Below are positions 17,478 through 27,662 of a stretch of 64,000 bases of DNA, in pieces. Made by a program: the position numbers and the translations under genes. The notes under the pieces are model-generated. The model was not told the origin of the DNA. It was given only the letters and a program-made list of their open reading frames with translations, and did not search any database. This stretch comes from Aquimarina sp. Aq78. GTDB taxonomy: Bacteria > Bacteroidota > Bacteroidia > Flavobacteriales > Flavobacteriaceae. The DNA is taken from positions 310,001-374,000 of the forward strand of contig NZ_OMKA01000026.1 of assembly GCF_900299525.1 (NCBI RefSeq), written 5' to 3'. Within the stretch, counting starts at the first letter, position 1. Every line of letters starts with the position of its first letter.

Positions 17478-20400
17478 TTATATTTCTTTAATATTCTGCA
17501 TGTAGTCTTCTGCAAATACTTTATCGAGGTAAAAAATTAATTCTTCTGCATTTTCTTTAGTAAAAATGATAGGAGGCTTAATTTTTAATACGTTATGATC
17601 CGGTCCATCTGTACTCATTAAGATACCATGATCTTTTATCCTGTTGGCCAAATAATCAGCATGATTTGCCAAGGGGTTCATGTTATCATCTACAAGCTCA
17701 AAACCTAGAAATAATCCTTGTCCTCGAACGTCTCCTATGATTGGATATTTTATAGCTAGTTTTTGTAGTTCTTCTTTTAAAAATTCACCTATTTTTAAAG
17801 CGTGGGATTGTAGGTTTTCGCGTTTTACTGTTTTAAGAACTGCTGTTCCAATAGCCGAAGAAACCGGGTTTCCTCCAAAGGTGTTAAAGTATTCCATTCC
17901 ATTAGCAAATTTGTTTGCTACCTCTTGTGTACACACAACTGCCGCCAGTGGATGTCCATTACCTAAAGGTTTTCCTATGGTTATAATATCAGGGATTACA
18001 TCATACAATTGAAATCCCCAAAACGTTTTTCCTAGTCTTCCGCATCCTACCTGTACTTCATCAGATATACATAATCCTCCTGCGGCTCGAGTATATTCGT
18101 AGGCTTTAGGTAAAAAACCGTCTGGCAATTCAATTTGGCCACCACAACTTATAATAGGTTCTACGATAAAAGCCCCAATTCCTCTTCCTTTTTCATGTAC
18201 ATCATTAATACAATTCTTAACCTCTAAAGCATAGTGTTCTCCCGTATTTTCTCCTCTGTATTTTCCTCTATACGCATCAGGTAAGGGAAATATATGAGTA
18301 TGCTCTGGAGCTCCATGACCTCCATTACCATCAAATTTATAGGAACTAATATCGATGCACATGTTAGCATTTCCGTGATAACCAACTTCTGATGCTATGA
18401 TATCACGCTCTCCTGTTACAGCTTTAACCATTCTAATAGCTAGTTCATTGGCTTCACTTCCAGAATTAACAAAATGCAATACATTCAATTCTGGAGGCAA
18501 GGTTTCTATCAACTCCTTTGCTAATTGATTAATAGTATCGTGTAGATATCGAGAATTAGTATTAATCAAGGCCATTTGTTCTTGCCCTGCTTTGACTACT
18601 GCATAATTTTCATGCCCTACATGAGCTACATTATTTACCGTGTCTAAATACTTTTTACCATATTGATCTATTAGGTATTGACCAGCTCCACGTACCATCT
18701 TAATAGGCACTTTATATTGCAAGCTCAAGCTCTTGCCTAGATGTTTTTTTCGATAAGTGATCAATTCTTCATTAGTAGCATCACTTTGAGAATTTAGACT
18801 TTCTAATTTGAATAAGAAGTTTGGATTCGGGCATAACCCTTTCCACACTTCTATTTGATTGTAATATGCTACTCCGGGAAAATCTACTGTATAGTTTAGC
18901 ATAGAAAGCATGATCTGAAAATGTAAATGTGGAGCCCAATTTCCATTTTGAGTTGGATCACCAAGATATCCGATACATTCCCCTTTTTTTATAATATCTC
19001 CAGGTTGTTTTTGTAATACACTATCGACCGTTAAATGCCCATATAGCGTATAGAATTCTAATGAATCATTTTGATGCTTAAGTATAATTAACCCTCCATA
19101 GTTTTTATCTCCGGTATGATTAAATGCCGTTATAACTTCTCCATCTAATACAGTATGAACCGGAGTGTTTGCTGGCAGCCAAAAATCTACCCCAAGATGG
19201 ACCGTTCTACTTTCTCGTCCGCTATTTCCTGTTTTATCATATGTCGTCGATGTGTATAGTGCTCTTGGTTCTAAATATCCGCCTGCGATAATCTTGTCTG
19301 GGTTTTCCTTTTGAAGACGATCTACTTTAAACTGAAATACTTCTAAATCATTAAATTCTTGTTGATGCCCAACCCATTTGCTGGATACGCTCAAATCTAA
19401 AGAGCACACTTCATTTTTTTGAACCGAAGGAAATAGTTCTGATAAAGAATAATTATTATTTTCTATCCAAACTCTAAATGCTTTTTCATTGGGATGTGCA
19501 GAGTACCCGCAAGTATGTCTAAAACTATAATGGGCATACTCTTCGCTAATTTGCCTCCATTTCTTGAGCACTTGCCAAGCTGGTTTTTCACTTATTAGTA
19601 AGTATTCATTATCTGGTTCCTTGATTTTATTAATAGCAGATTTTGTAACAGAAATTACCAGGCGCATAGCTATTGCTACATACAGATATTTTAGTTCTTC
19701 TTCTTTTAGCGGAAAAGTAGCATGGTATCCTTGCAGTATGGGTAAAGTTGCTTCTAGTGGATCATTATGATTCATTATAGCATACGCACAGGCAATAGCT
19801 ATATCATTAATAACCTGAGTGTGTATCGCATCTCCATAATCTATTGCTGCTTTAACCTTAGGGTGAATCAAGTTTTCTGAAACAATAACATTATTGTCGT
19901 TAGCATCATTATGAACTACTGACTTTCTAAGTATAGCATATGAATCCTGGACGGTTTCAAATCTATTTTGAAAAAAAGAAATGATATCTTTTTCTTCGTC
20001 TTCAAACAAGTGTAGATGTTCTTTGGTCCATAAAGATTGTGCGATGTCCCAAACAAATTCCCGATGTGCTTCAGGATGATCAAACCCTTGTAAGGCACCT
20101 GTTAGTAATCCGCATTGTTCTCCTAAACTGTATCGTAACGTATCTAATTGTGGATTAACACTGCTCCATACTCTACCGCTTATCCAGGATAATAGACGTA
20201 CTTTTCTAAGCGTATTATTTTCATCTATAATTTCGGATATAGCATTCCTTTCCTTATCTCGTATTACTCTGGGTGCTATAAGGTCCTTTCCATTTTTCTC
20301 TACGTATTCTAGTAATTGCTGTTGATAATCCAGGTACTTACTATGTTCATCAGGTCTTGATATTTTAAGAATATATCCATCTCCATGTTCGGTTTTAATT

Positions 20401-20519
20401 CTAAAATTAAAATCAATTTCTCCAGGAAGAGAAGAGGCTTTTCCTTTAATGCCAAATAATTGCTGCAGTATTTGTTCTGCTTGATTAGTAGTTACCTGTA
20501 ACGTCGAATATTTCATCAT
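17478..20519 (-). CDS. Three-domain fusion: APH-like kinase, M23 peptidase-like domain, class III aminotransferase
   Basis: 1013-residue fusion. Residues 1-350 are an aminoglycoside phosphotransferase-like kinase: VVHNDANDNN (201-210) is the catalytic loop and AIDYGD (225-230) the metal-binding loop. Residues about 430-555 form an M23/LytM fold with HLGVD and HLHF, the two zinc-ligand motifs. Residues about 590-1013 are a class III PLP-dependent aminotransferase with SGSEANELA, EPIISCGGQ and the Schiff-base Lys in GKPLGNGHP. The same three-domain order is known in bacterial relatives of ethanolamine-phosphate phospholyase. There is no signal peptide, so the M23-like domain is probably not a wall hydrolase. 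It sits between the GH63-like and GH2 genes with 0-4 bp gaps. A joint kinase/lyase reaction on an amino-alcohol phosphate is inferred only. Confidence 0.85.
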   Translation of the reverse strand: MMKYSTLQVTTNQAEQILQQLFGIKGKASSLPGEIDFNFRIKTEHGDGYILKISRPDEHSKYLDYQQQLLEYVEKNGKDLIAPRVIRDKERNAISEIIDENNTLRKVRLLSWISGRVWSSVNPQLDTLRYSLGEQCGLLTGALQGFDHPEAHREFVWDIAQSLWTKEHLHLFEDEEKDIISFFQNRFETVQDSYAILRKSVVHNDANDNNVIVSENLIHPKVKAAIDYGDAIHTQVINDIAIACAYAIMNHNDPLEATLPILQGYHATFPLKEEELKYLYVAIAMRLVISVTKSAINKIKEPDNEYLLISEKPAWQVLKKWRQISEEYAHYSFRHTCGYSAHPNEKAFRVWIENNNYSLSELFPSVQKNEVCSLDLSVSSKWVGHQQEFNDLEVFQFKVDRLQKENPDKIIAGGYLEPRALYTSTTYDKTGNSGRESRTVHLGVDFWLPANTPVHTVLDGEVITAFNHTGDKNYGGLIILKHQNDSLEFYTLYGHLTVDSVLQKQPGDIIKKGECIGYLGDPTQNGNWAPHLHFQIMLSMLNYTVDFPGVAYYNQIEVWKGLCPNPNFLFKLESLNSQSDATNEELITYRKKHLGKSLSLQYKVPIKMVRGAGQYLIDQYGKKYLDTVNNVAHVGHENYAVVKAGQEQMALINTNSRYLHDTINQLAKELIETLPPELNVLHFVNSGSEANELAIRMVKAVTGERDIIASEVGYHGNANMCIDISSYKFDGNGGHGAPEHTHIFPLPDAYRGKYRGENTGEHYALEVKNCINDVHEKGRGIGAFIVEPIISCGGQIELPDGFLPKAYEYTRAAGGLCISDEVQVGCGRLGKTFWGFQLYDVIPDIITIGKPLGNGHPLAAVVCTQEVANKFANGMEYFNTFGGNPVSSAIGTAVLKTVKRENLQSHALKIGEFLKEELQKLAIKYPIIGDVRGQGLFLGFELVDDNMNPLANHADYLANRIKDHGILMSTDGPDHNVLKIKPPIIFTKENAEELIFYLDKVFAEDYMQNIKEI

Positions 20520-22523
20520 CTATTCTTTTATTAATAGCATTATAATGTGTGCTGCACTCCAACTAAAATTTTGTGCATGTAATCCCTGACCTGTTATTGG
20601 GTGATAGTTTTCTCGAATTGCTTTTCCTTTTTCTAATAAGCCTTCTGCCCCTTGGATGATTTGTGCAGTAGCATGATCTGCTTCTTTATCAAATCCATAA
20701 TTACGTAATCCTTTTACTCCAAAATACGATTGATCTAACCAGTTAGGGCCTCTCCAATAGCCTTTTAAAGGATCAAACTTTGGATGATCTGCAGACATGG
20801 TTTGAAAAGGTATTTTGGTATAGAATTTACTGGGATTCATCATCTTATTTTTTACAGCCTCTGCTTGTTTTTGGGTTGCTACATTTGCCCAAAGAGCCGT
20901 CCACCCTTCACTACCTTCTCCTTTTATAAATGTTGTTCCGTTTAGATTAGTATCATAAAACCAACCATCAACAGGATCATAAAATTGGTTTTGAATTGTT
21001 TCTTTCAGTTTTTTTGCTTCTACCTGGTATTGTTTTGCATCATCATCTTTTTGAATAGCTTGTGCAAGTTTTTCTAAATACAGTTTTTCGGCATAGAGGT
21101 ATGCATTAAGATCAACACTTTCCTGATCCAAAGAATAGGCCCCTTCTTCATTTTTAAGAATTTTAGAATCGTCAAAACGAATGGCATTATCCATACCACT
21201 TTCCCATTTGGCAGCGACAAGACTTCCATCGGTAGACCCGTACTCACATAGTCCGTCTTTATCATGATCTCGTTTTTGATACCACCAATAATGGTATTTT
21301 TTAAGTTTAGAGTACATTTCTTTTACAAAATCAAGATCATTATCTTTTTCATAAATTTTAACTACTGCCCATGCCGATAATGGTGGTTTTGTATCTCGAT
21401 AGTTATGGTCTTCTATGCTCGTATCTCTGTATACACAATCTGCTACAAAACCATCTTCGTTCTGAAATTCGAACATTAATCGCATCTGTTTTTTAGCTAA
21501 TTCTGTATTGTAATAGGATAATCCAACAGCATGTTTCCATGAGTCCCATGACCAAAACCCATTAAACCACTTGTAGTGATAGCTGGGGAACAATCCTTCG
21601 TGTTGTATTTCTCCTGCGGGAATACGCCAGTTGTTTTGTAAGGTAAGATGAGCTTTGGTCAGTACCGTAGCATATTTGTCATCTTGAAATTTTTCTTTTC
21701 TTGCCTTAATTAAAGATTTTAGCTGCGTTTCTTTTTCGACGCTGCGTTTACTTAAGATAGTGTCAAAATCAATAGTAGCGATCGTTTTTTGTTCATCTTC
21801 CCAGGAGTATTCGGGGAAAATAAAAGTCTGGGAAACCACAATCTCTTTAGTTGTTTTTGGGTTTAAATGTAGTTGCTGATTATTAGTAGAATAAGAGCTG
21901 TCGGTGCTTGTGATTTTTGTTTCATTTGGAAATACAATATGACCAATAGCATTAGATTTTGAAGAGTGTATGGTAATTTTATTTTCTGCTGATTCTAATC
22001 TTAGAGTTTCTGTTAAAAGCGGCTGATTTTTCCAGTTATACACCAACTCAATTGCTTTATCCGTTTTATTGGTAAACGTATATTGTACTAGTGCCGAATG
22101 TCCAGAGACAAATACTAGTTTTTGTTTTAGAACTACGTCTTTGTTTGTAAAGGTTTGTTCTAAATGACTGTTATATGCAGTTGTTTTATATTCACTCCAG
22201 GAAATGTCTCTAATATTTAGTTTTACGAGCATCTCACTACTCCAGATTCCATTTTGCTGAGTCATTAAAAAAGGCCCGGAGAACCCGGGAGAAGGACGAA
22301 TAGAATCAGGAAAACTATAGGCAAACCATGCACCTTGATCTGAAAACATCAATCCCGATTTATCTATAGAATCTTTTGGAGTAACTCTATAGTTGAGGAT
22401 GTTTTTACTATAAGAGAGGTATTCTTTTTGGATAATGTTTGGTGCTACTACCTTAGTATGCTTTTTACAACCAAGACACAATATGAGAACCGAAATCATT
22501 ATAAATAGAGCATGCTTATTCAT
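20520..22523 (-). CDS. GH63-like (MGH1/YgjK type) glycoside hydrolase, lipoprotein
   Basis: 667 residues with a lipobox (MISVLILCLGC). The C-terminal two thirds form an (alpha/alpha)6 barrel of the trehalase/GH63 type: GFWSWDSWKHAVGLSYYN, then NEDGFVADCVYRDTS, and late GYWRGPNWLDQSYFGVKGL. These are the landmarks of the mannosyl-oligosaccharide glucosidase-like group. The N-terminal 250 residues are beta-rich. Members cleave alpha-glucosides, but other alpha-linked substrates are possible. It directly abuts the downstream fusion gene and overlaps the aldose epimerase gene by 8 bp, so it belongs to the sugar operon. Confidence 0.82.
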   Translation of the reverse strand: MNKHALFIMISVLILCLGCKKHTKVVAPNIIQKEYLSYSKNILNYRVTPKDSIDKSGLMFSDQGAWFAYSFPDSIRPSPGFSGPFLMTQQNGIWSSEMLVKLNIRDISWSEYKTTAYNSHLEQTFTNKDVVLKQKLVFVSGHSALVQYTFTNKTDKAIELVYNWKNQPLLTETLRLESAENKITIHSSKSNAIGHIVFPNETKITSTDSSYSTNNQQLHLNPKTTKEIVVSQTFIFPEYSWEDEQKTIATIDFDTILSKRSVEKETQLKSLIKARKEKFQDDKYATVLTKAHLTLQNNWRIPAGEIQHEGLFPSYHYKWFNGFWSWDSWKHAVGLSYYNTELAKKQMRLMFEFQNEDGFVADCVYRDTSIEDHNYRDTKPPLSAWAVVKIYEKDNDLDFVKEMYSKLKKYHYWWYQKRDHDKDGLCEYGSTDGSLVAAKWESGMDNAIRFDDSKILKNEEGAYSLDQESVDLNAYLYAEKLYLEKLAQAIQKDDDAKQYQVEAKKLKETIQNQFYDPVDGWFYDTNLNGTTFIKGEGSEGWTALWANVATQKQAEAVKNKMMNPSKFYTKIPFQTMSADHPKFDPLKGYWRGPNWLDQSYFGVKGLRNYGFDKEADHATAQIIQGAEGLLEKGKAIRENYHPITGQGLHAQNFSWSAAHIIMLLIKE

Positions 22524-23421
22524 TGTTCTGAAGTTTAATTTTCCAATTTATCTTGTAGGTTTCTTTTGGGTTCAGGGTGCTTAACCCGAGTTTGTTATTA
22601 AAACTATTAGATGGCCCTGTTTTGGGTTCGATGGCTATAATATTTCTTTTTTCGGGTGTAAATACTTGTAGATAATTTTCTTCCGAAGAAGACTCAAGAA
22701 TCAAACAATACTCCGGAGTATTAAATTTTGCTGTATTATTGTTAAGAATATAACAATCATCAAAAAGCCTGTCTTTGATCTGGATAGGTTCTTTTATAGT
22801 AATATCTTTGATCTTCATAGGGATCATATCTTTATCGAATACTAATTTTTTATTGCTTTCAACAGTAAGAAAACTCTCGTGTAAATCACTACTTAAAAAA
22901 TATGGGTGCCATCCAATAGTAAAAGGAAAAGGAGTTTGATCATTATTGACTACAGCTACAGATAACTCTAAAGCATTGGCAGATAGAGTGTATGTTAAAT
23001 GTATAGCGTATTTAAAAGGAAATCCTTTTACTTTTTTGGTTTCTTCATAACCAATAGTCACAGAAGCATGATTGAGACTAATTTCTTCTTTTATATAGGT
23101 AAAAGTCTTATTATATATCAGGCCATGTAAAGCATTGTTTTCTTTTTTTACATTAAGGTCTAAAACATATTGTTTGTCTTTAAAAATATACTTTCCATTT
23201 TTTATTCTATTGGCAAAAGGGAATAAAACAGCAGAGGCATATGAGGTATTATAATCTAGTAATTCAAGCCCAGCAATTATGTGCTTGCCATTAATTGATA
23301 ATCCTTGTATGCTTCCTCCTAAATTTAAAGCTATTATGGCACTTGAACTTTGGTCTGTTCTCAAAAGTTCGATGTGATGCTTAGGGCTTTTTTGCCCTTT
23401 TATGTGGTTTATTTGATACAA
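22516..23421 (-). CDS. Aldose 1-epimerase
   Basis: 301-residue protein of the GalM/mutarotase fold that interconverts alpha and beta anomers of galactose or glucose, giving the alpha anomer that GalK needs. NRIKNGKYIF near 70 is the substrate-binding Arg region, TIGWHPYF (near 168) carries the catalytic His, and NIIAIEPKTGPSNSF holds the catalytic Glu near the C terminus. No signal peptide, so cytoplasmic. It lies 3 bp after gntR and overlaps the GH63-like gene by 8 bp. Confidence 0.9.
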   Translation of the reverse strand: MYQINHIKGQKSPKHHIELLRTDQSSSAIIALNLGGSIQGLSINGKHIIAGLELLDYNTSYASAVLFPFANRIKNGKYIFKDKQYVLDLNVKKENNALHGLIYNKTFTYIKEEISLNHASVTIGYEETKKVKGFPFKYAIHLTYTLSANALELSVAVVNNDQTPFPFTIGWHPYFLSSDLHESFLTVESNKKLVFDKDMIPMKIKDITIKEPIQIKDRLFDDCYILNNNTAKFNTPEYCLILESSSEENYLQVFTPEKRNIIAIEPKTGPSNSFNNKLGLSTLNPKETYKINWKIKLQNNE

Positions 23422-23424
23422 AAG

Positions 23425-24423
23425 CTAAAGAGAATTTCTTAAAATTAAATTATTTACGTTTTCGATTCTAATCTGTTCCTTATTCGTAATCATTTCGGCC
23501 AGACGTTCTCCCATCTTATTAAAATCGGTAGAAATAGTAGTTATACCTCCTTCTACGATTTCTTTAAGAAGTGTATCATTATAGGATATGATACCAATAT
23601 CTTTTGCAAGAGTAAACTCTACTTCTTTTATTTTTTTAATAATGCGAATGAGACTTCTGTCATCAGGAATTATGTAAACTTCTCCTTTAACTAAGGTTCT
23701 CCCTTCTAGAGAATCGATCACTTCATTATCAAATCGATAGGTGTTACAGAACATTTTAAAACCTTCAAACATTCCTGCAGGCTGTTTCAGCTCTTGAAAA
23801 AGCAGCACTAGTTTTTGATATTTTTTTAGAAGATGAAGCCCTTTGACCAAACCGGTTAAAATATCTTTCTTAAAATTTTGATGAATGGCAGGATATTGAG
23901 AAAGCTCGGGACGAGTTTGATCCAGTATATATACTCTATCTTGAGGTAAGACATCTAGTATAGCAGGAATATCATTTAAGTTTGCAGGCATAATAATATA
24001 ATAATTATAGCTGCCAATATTGTCGTAAATTAATTTGCTAAATACATCATAATTGAAATGATGAAAATAAATATCTACTTCGATATTCGTATTTAAACTT
24101 TTTAAAAAAGAATTATACAAATCTTCTTTAAAGGCATTCAGTTCATCAAATAATAAAAAAATCTTTTGAGCGATTTCTATACTTTCGCTTTTTACATAAT
24201 ATCCTTTACCAGGAACAGAATTTACAATTCCTCTTACTTTTAAATCATTGTAAGCGAGTAATACTGTATCTCTCGAAAGGGAGAATCGAAGCTTTACACT
24301 GTTGATTGATGGTAATTTATCTCCACGCTTATACTCTCCAGACAAAATAGCACTTTCAATTGATGAAATGATCTGTTTGTATTTAGGTACACCTATATTT
24401 TCTACCACACTAATTGTTTTCAT
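23425..24423 (-). CDS. GntR-type regulator with a sugar-binding-like effector domain
   Basis: 332-residue regulator. Residues 1-75 form a GntR winged helix: GEYKRGDKLPSINSVKLRF, then SRDTVLLAYNDL and a wing at VPGKGYYV. The rest resembles a LacI-type periplasmic-binding-protein fold (for example IGIISYNDTLLKEIVEGGITTIS), a combination frequent in Bacteroidota sugar loci. It is the first gene of the minus-strand galactose operon and is divergent from susC. The likely operator lies 33-50 bp upstream of its start, so it probably represses both arms and itself until a sugar binds. Confidence 0.88.
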   Translation of the reverse strand: MKTISVVENIGVPKYKQIISSIESAILSGEYKRGDKLPSINSVKLRFSLSRDTVLLAYNDLKVRGIVNSVPGKGYYVKSESIEIAQKIFLLFDELNAFKEDLYNSFLKSLNTNIEVDIYFHHFNYDVFSKLIYDNIGSYNYYIIMPANLNDIPAILDVLPQDRVYILDQTRPELSQYPAIHQNFKKDILTGLVKGLHLLKKYQKLVLLFQELKQPAGMFEGFKMFCNTYRFDNEVIDSLEGRTLVKGEVYIIPDDRSLIRIIKKIKEVEFTLAKDIGIISYNDTLLKEIVEGGITTISTDFNKMGERLAEMITNKEQIRIENVNNLILRNSL

Positions 24424-24427
24424 ACTA

Positions 24428-24435
24428 CAAATATA
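24428..24435 (-). promoter_or_regulatory. Candidate -7 box of the gntR operon
   Basis: TATATTTG on the minus strand matches the Bacteroidota TAnnTTTG box. It ends only 4 bp before the gntR ATG, so the message would be nearly leaderless if this box is real. The -33 position would fall at the edge of the palindromic operator. Confidence 0.35.
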
Positions 24436-24455
24436 TCATATTTTTTCTTTTAAAA

Positions 24456-24473
24456 AACTGGTAGGTACTAGTT
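24456..24473. promoter_or_regulatory. Candidate GntR operator palindrome
   Basis: AACTGGTAGGTACTAGTT is an 18-bp inverted repeat that agrees with its own reverse complement at 14 of 18 positions (general form AACTrGTAssTACyAGTT). It lies in the 142-bp divergent gap between gntR and susC, 33 bp from gntR, flanked by A and T runs that extend the symmetry. Size and symmetry fit a GntR dimer site. A further CCCC/GGGG hairpin sits in the susC leader at 24523-24539. Confidence 0.55.
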
Positions 24474-24565
24474 GCTTTTTTAAAAACTAAAATTCTATAT
24501 TGCGCCAATATTTTACGTTAAACCCCTCGTAAAATGGGGGATTATCACCAAAAAACAATGTGATT

Positions 24566-27500
24566 ATGGAAGCAAAAAAAAAGAAAAACCAATGCTATTC
24601 ATTTTTTTTAACTCTACTTGGGCTTACTCTATTTGGATTCGCTAATACTTATGCGCAAAATGCAGTAATAACAGGTAATGTTTCAGAAAATAGTAGCGGT
24701 TCTCCTTTACCGGGAGTTACAATTACAATTATGGGAGATCAAACTCAAGGAACACAAACTGATTTTGATGGAAATTACTCAATTGAAGTTTCGGGCCAGC
24801 AAACAACATTAGTATATCGATATTTAGGATTTGTTACCAAAGAAATCTTAGTTGGTAATCAAACCGTAATCAATGTTAGCCTTGAGGAAGATGCGCAGAG
24901 CTTGGGAGAGGTTGTTCTGGTAGGTTATGGAACGCAAAAAAAATCAGAATTAACTGCTGCAATTACTTCGGTAAACATAGAAGAGATACAAAAAATCCCT
25001 ACTGCAGATATAGCAACATCTTTACAAGGGCAAGTAGCTGGGCTTAATGTAGCAATAGCGAGTGGTGCTCCGGGGAGTGCTCCGGTAATTAGGATTCGTG
25101 GTATGGGTACCGTAAATAATAATGATCCTTTATTTGTAATTGATGGGGTTCCGGGAGATTTATCTTATGTAAACCCTGCTGATATCCAAAATATAAGTAT
25201 TCTTAGAGATGCGTCTGCTGCTACTATTTATGGTTCCAGAGCCTCTAATGGAGTAGTTATCGTTACTACAAAAAGAGGAAAAAGAGGAGACCCACAGGTT
25301 GTAGTAAACTCGTATATAAGTACACATTCTATTAATGATAATATAGAGATAGCAAATAGAGCTCAACACGATCAGATAAAACTCGAAGCGTATGCTAATG
25401 TAGGAGAAACTCCTGCTCCATATCTTACTAATGGAGAACAGTATGCAGATTCTGATTGGGCTGACGCTTATTATAAAAACGCTTTTGAACAGAAACATGA
25501 TATTTCGGTTTCGGGAGGTTCAGAAAATACTACCTATAATTTTTCTGCAGGTTATTTTACCAATTCAGGAACTGTGATTAATACAGATTTCAACAGATTT
25601 AATACCCGATTAAATATGGATATCAAATTGTTGGATAACCGTTTGAAGATTTCTCCTGGTTTGGCCTATGCCAAAGAAAAAAGGCGAAGTATTTTTGAAC
25701 CCCTTGATGGAGGTAACGCTAGCTTTTCTCCGTTTCTAAATATCTATTCTCAATTACCTCATAAAGCAATATATGATGCAAATTCATTAAATGGATTTGC
25801 TACACCTGCAACTGGTCTAGGTTCGGGAAATCCAATAGGCCAGGGAGAATTGACCGATCGTATTGATCGTGACGAATACACTCAATTTAATATTGCAGCC
25901 AACTTAAAATTATTTGATGGTTTAAGTTATCAATTTCAATATGGATTAAATGTAGAAAACGAGCACTTCTTTTTCTTTCAGCCAGCATTTAATTTTGGAC
26001 CACAGTCTATTAATGAAGATCCGTTTTTATCTGAAACCAGATCAAGAACTACCAGTTGGACATTAAACAATACGTTAAACTATGTCAAAACATTTGGAGA
26101 TCACGATTTTGATATTCTTGTTGGTGGTTCTAAAGAAGAAAATGTATTTAACTCGGCAGGAGGTAGCAATAATAGATTACCATCTGATGCAATACAAGCA
26201 CTAAGTGCCGGGATCGGAGATGCTTCTTCTTTTGGTAGAAATTTTTCCAGTACATTACAATCTATTTTTGGTCGTTTAAGTTATGATTATGCCAATAGAT
26301 ATTATGTACAGGCCAGTGCCAGAAGAGATGGTTCATCGCGCTTTAGTTCTAAGAATCAATATGGTACTTTCTATTCGGTTTCATTGGGTTGGGCAATTCA
26401 TAATGAAAACTTTTTTAAGACGGATTTGTTTACTCAGCTAAAACCTCGTTTTAGCTATGGTACATTAGGAAATCAGCTTATCCCTAATCATTTATTTTTG
26501 GCGAGGATTGGTTCTGGAGGACAGCAATTAAATTATCCTTTTGGCGAAGATGTAACACAAGCAATATTATCTGGTGCAATTGCTACGTCACTACCAACAC
26601 CTGATATTCGATGGGAAGAAACGGCAACTACCAATGTTGGTATTGATATCGGTTTACTAGATAATAGAATCAAAGCTTCTTTCGATTACTTTAACGCCAA
26701 GACTACAGACATGTTGGTATTTACTAAAGTTCCTGGGAGTTCTGGAATTACAACAGATCCTTTAACCAATGCAGGAGATTTGGAAAATAAAGGATGGGAG
26801 TTTTCTGCTACATATAGTAGTAAAGAATACAAAGATTTTTCTTTTGATATTACTGCAAACTTAAGTACTTCAAAAAATAAGATCACAAAACTGGGAGTAG
26901 AAGGCGAAGCTCGTACTGATGGTTTTATAGAATTTAATAATTTCCCTACCACTCGTACTGAAGTAGGGGGAGAAATCGGACGATTTTATTTATTTGAAGC
27001 CAATGGAATATTTCAGAATCAGGCAGAAATTGATGCACATGGAGTTCAACCAGATGCTGCTCCGGGAGATTTACGATTTACTGATGTAAACGGAGACGGT
27101 CAATTAAACGATGATGATAAAAAATATATGGGTAGTGGACTTCCTGATTTTGAATATGGATTAACTCTTAATGCTAAATACAAAAACTTCGATGTTAGTG
27201 TATTCTTTCAAGGAACTCAGGGAAATAAAATCTACAATGGCGTAAAAATGTGGTTGTATAGAACAGATAGAAATAATGTGTCTTCTGATTTAGCTAATGC
27301 CTGGACACCACAGAATACGAATACAGATATTCCGAGAAATGCATTTGGTGATCCTAACAATAACATTAGACCTTCTAGTTATTTTCTAGAGGATGGATCA
27401 TATTTAAGACTAAAGAACCTACAAATAGGATATTCGATTCCAGAATCTGCAATAAGTAAGATTCCTGTTTCGAGAATCAGAGTATATGCAACTGCCAATA

Positions 27501-27634
27501 ATCTATTTACCATTACAGATTATTCAGGTTTTGATCCAGGTTTGGGAAATGGAGGAACATTTAATAGAGGAGTTGATAGAGGATTCTACCCACTAACCAG
27601 ATCCTTTATATTCGGTATTAACGTGTCTATGTAA
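24566..27634 (+). CDS. susC: SusC/RagA family TonB-linked outer membrane transporter
   Basis: 1022-residue outer membrane receptor that imports oligosaccharides with energy from TonB. After the signal peptide (ending TYAQ) comes a carboxypeptidase regulatory-like domain (about 34-110, VSENSSGSPLPGVTITIMG) and a plug opening with LVGYGTQKKSELTAAIT. Then comes the SusC hallmark region FVIDGVPGD...ASAATIYGSRASNGVV, and finally a 22-strand barrel ending RSFIFGINVSM. The ATG at 24566 is preferred over a GTG two codons upstream. It pairs with susD 28 bp downstream, and its promoter is probably controlled by the divergent GntR protein. Confidence 0.95.
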   Translation: MEAKKKKNQCYSFFLTLLGLTLFGFANTYAQNAVITGNVSENSSGSPLPGVTITIMGDQTQGTQTDFDGNYSIEVSGQQTTLVYRYLGFVTKEILVGNQTVINVSLEEDAQSLGEVVLVGYGTQKKSELTAAITSVNIEEIQKIPTADIATSLQGQVAGLNVAIASGAPGSAPVIRIRGMGTVNNNDPLFVIDGVPGDLSYVNPADIQNISILRDASAATIYGSRASNGVVIVTTKRGKRGDPQVVVNSYISTHSINDNIEIANRAQHDQIKLEAYANVGETPAPYLTNGEQYADSDWADAYYKNAFEQKHDISVSGGSENTTYNFSAGYFTNSGTVINTDFNRFNTRLNMDIKLLDNRLKISPGLAYAKEKRRSIFEPLDGGNASFSPFLNIYSQLPHKAIYDANSLNGFATPATGLGSGNPIGQGELTDRIDRDEYTQFNIAANLKLFDGLSYQFQYGLNVENEHFFFFQPAFNFGPQSINEDPFLSETRSRTTSWTLNNTLNYVKTFGDHDFDILVGGSKEENVFNSAGGSNNRLPSDAIQALSAGIGDASSFGRNFSSTLQSIFGRLSYDYANRYYVQASARRDGSSRFSSKNQYGTFYSVSLGWAIHNENFFKTDLFTQLKPRFSYGTLGNQLIPNHLFLARIGSGGQQLNYPFGEDVTQAILSGAIATSLPTPDIRWEETATTNVGIDIGLLDNRIKASFDYFNAKTTDMLVFTKVPGSSGITTDPLTNAGDLENKGWEFSATYSSKEYKDFSFDITANLSTSKNKITKLGVEGEARTDGFIEFNNFPTTRTEVGGEIGRFYLFEANGIFQNQAEIDAHGVQPDAAPGDLRFTDVNGDGQLNDDDKKYMGSGLPDFEYGLTLNAKYKNFDVSVFFQGTQGNKIYNGVKMWLYRTDRNNVSSDLANAWTPQNTNTDIPRNAFGDPNNNIRPSSYFLEDGSYLRLKNLQIGYSIPESAISKIPVSRIRVYATANNLFTITDYSGFDPGLGNGGTFNRGVDRGFYPLTRSFIFGINVSM

Positions 27635-27662
27635 TAGTTAGAAAAAATTAAAAAACAGAACA

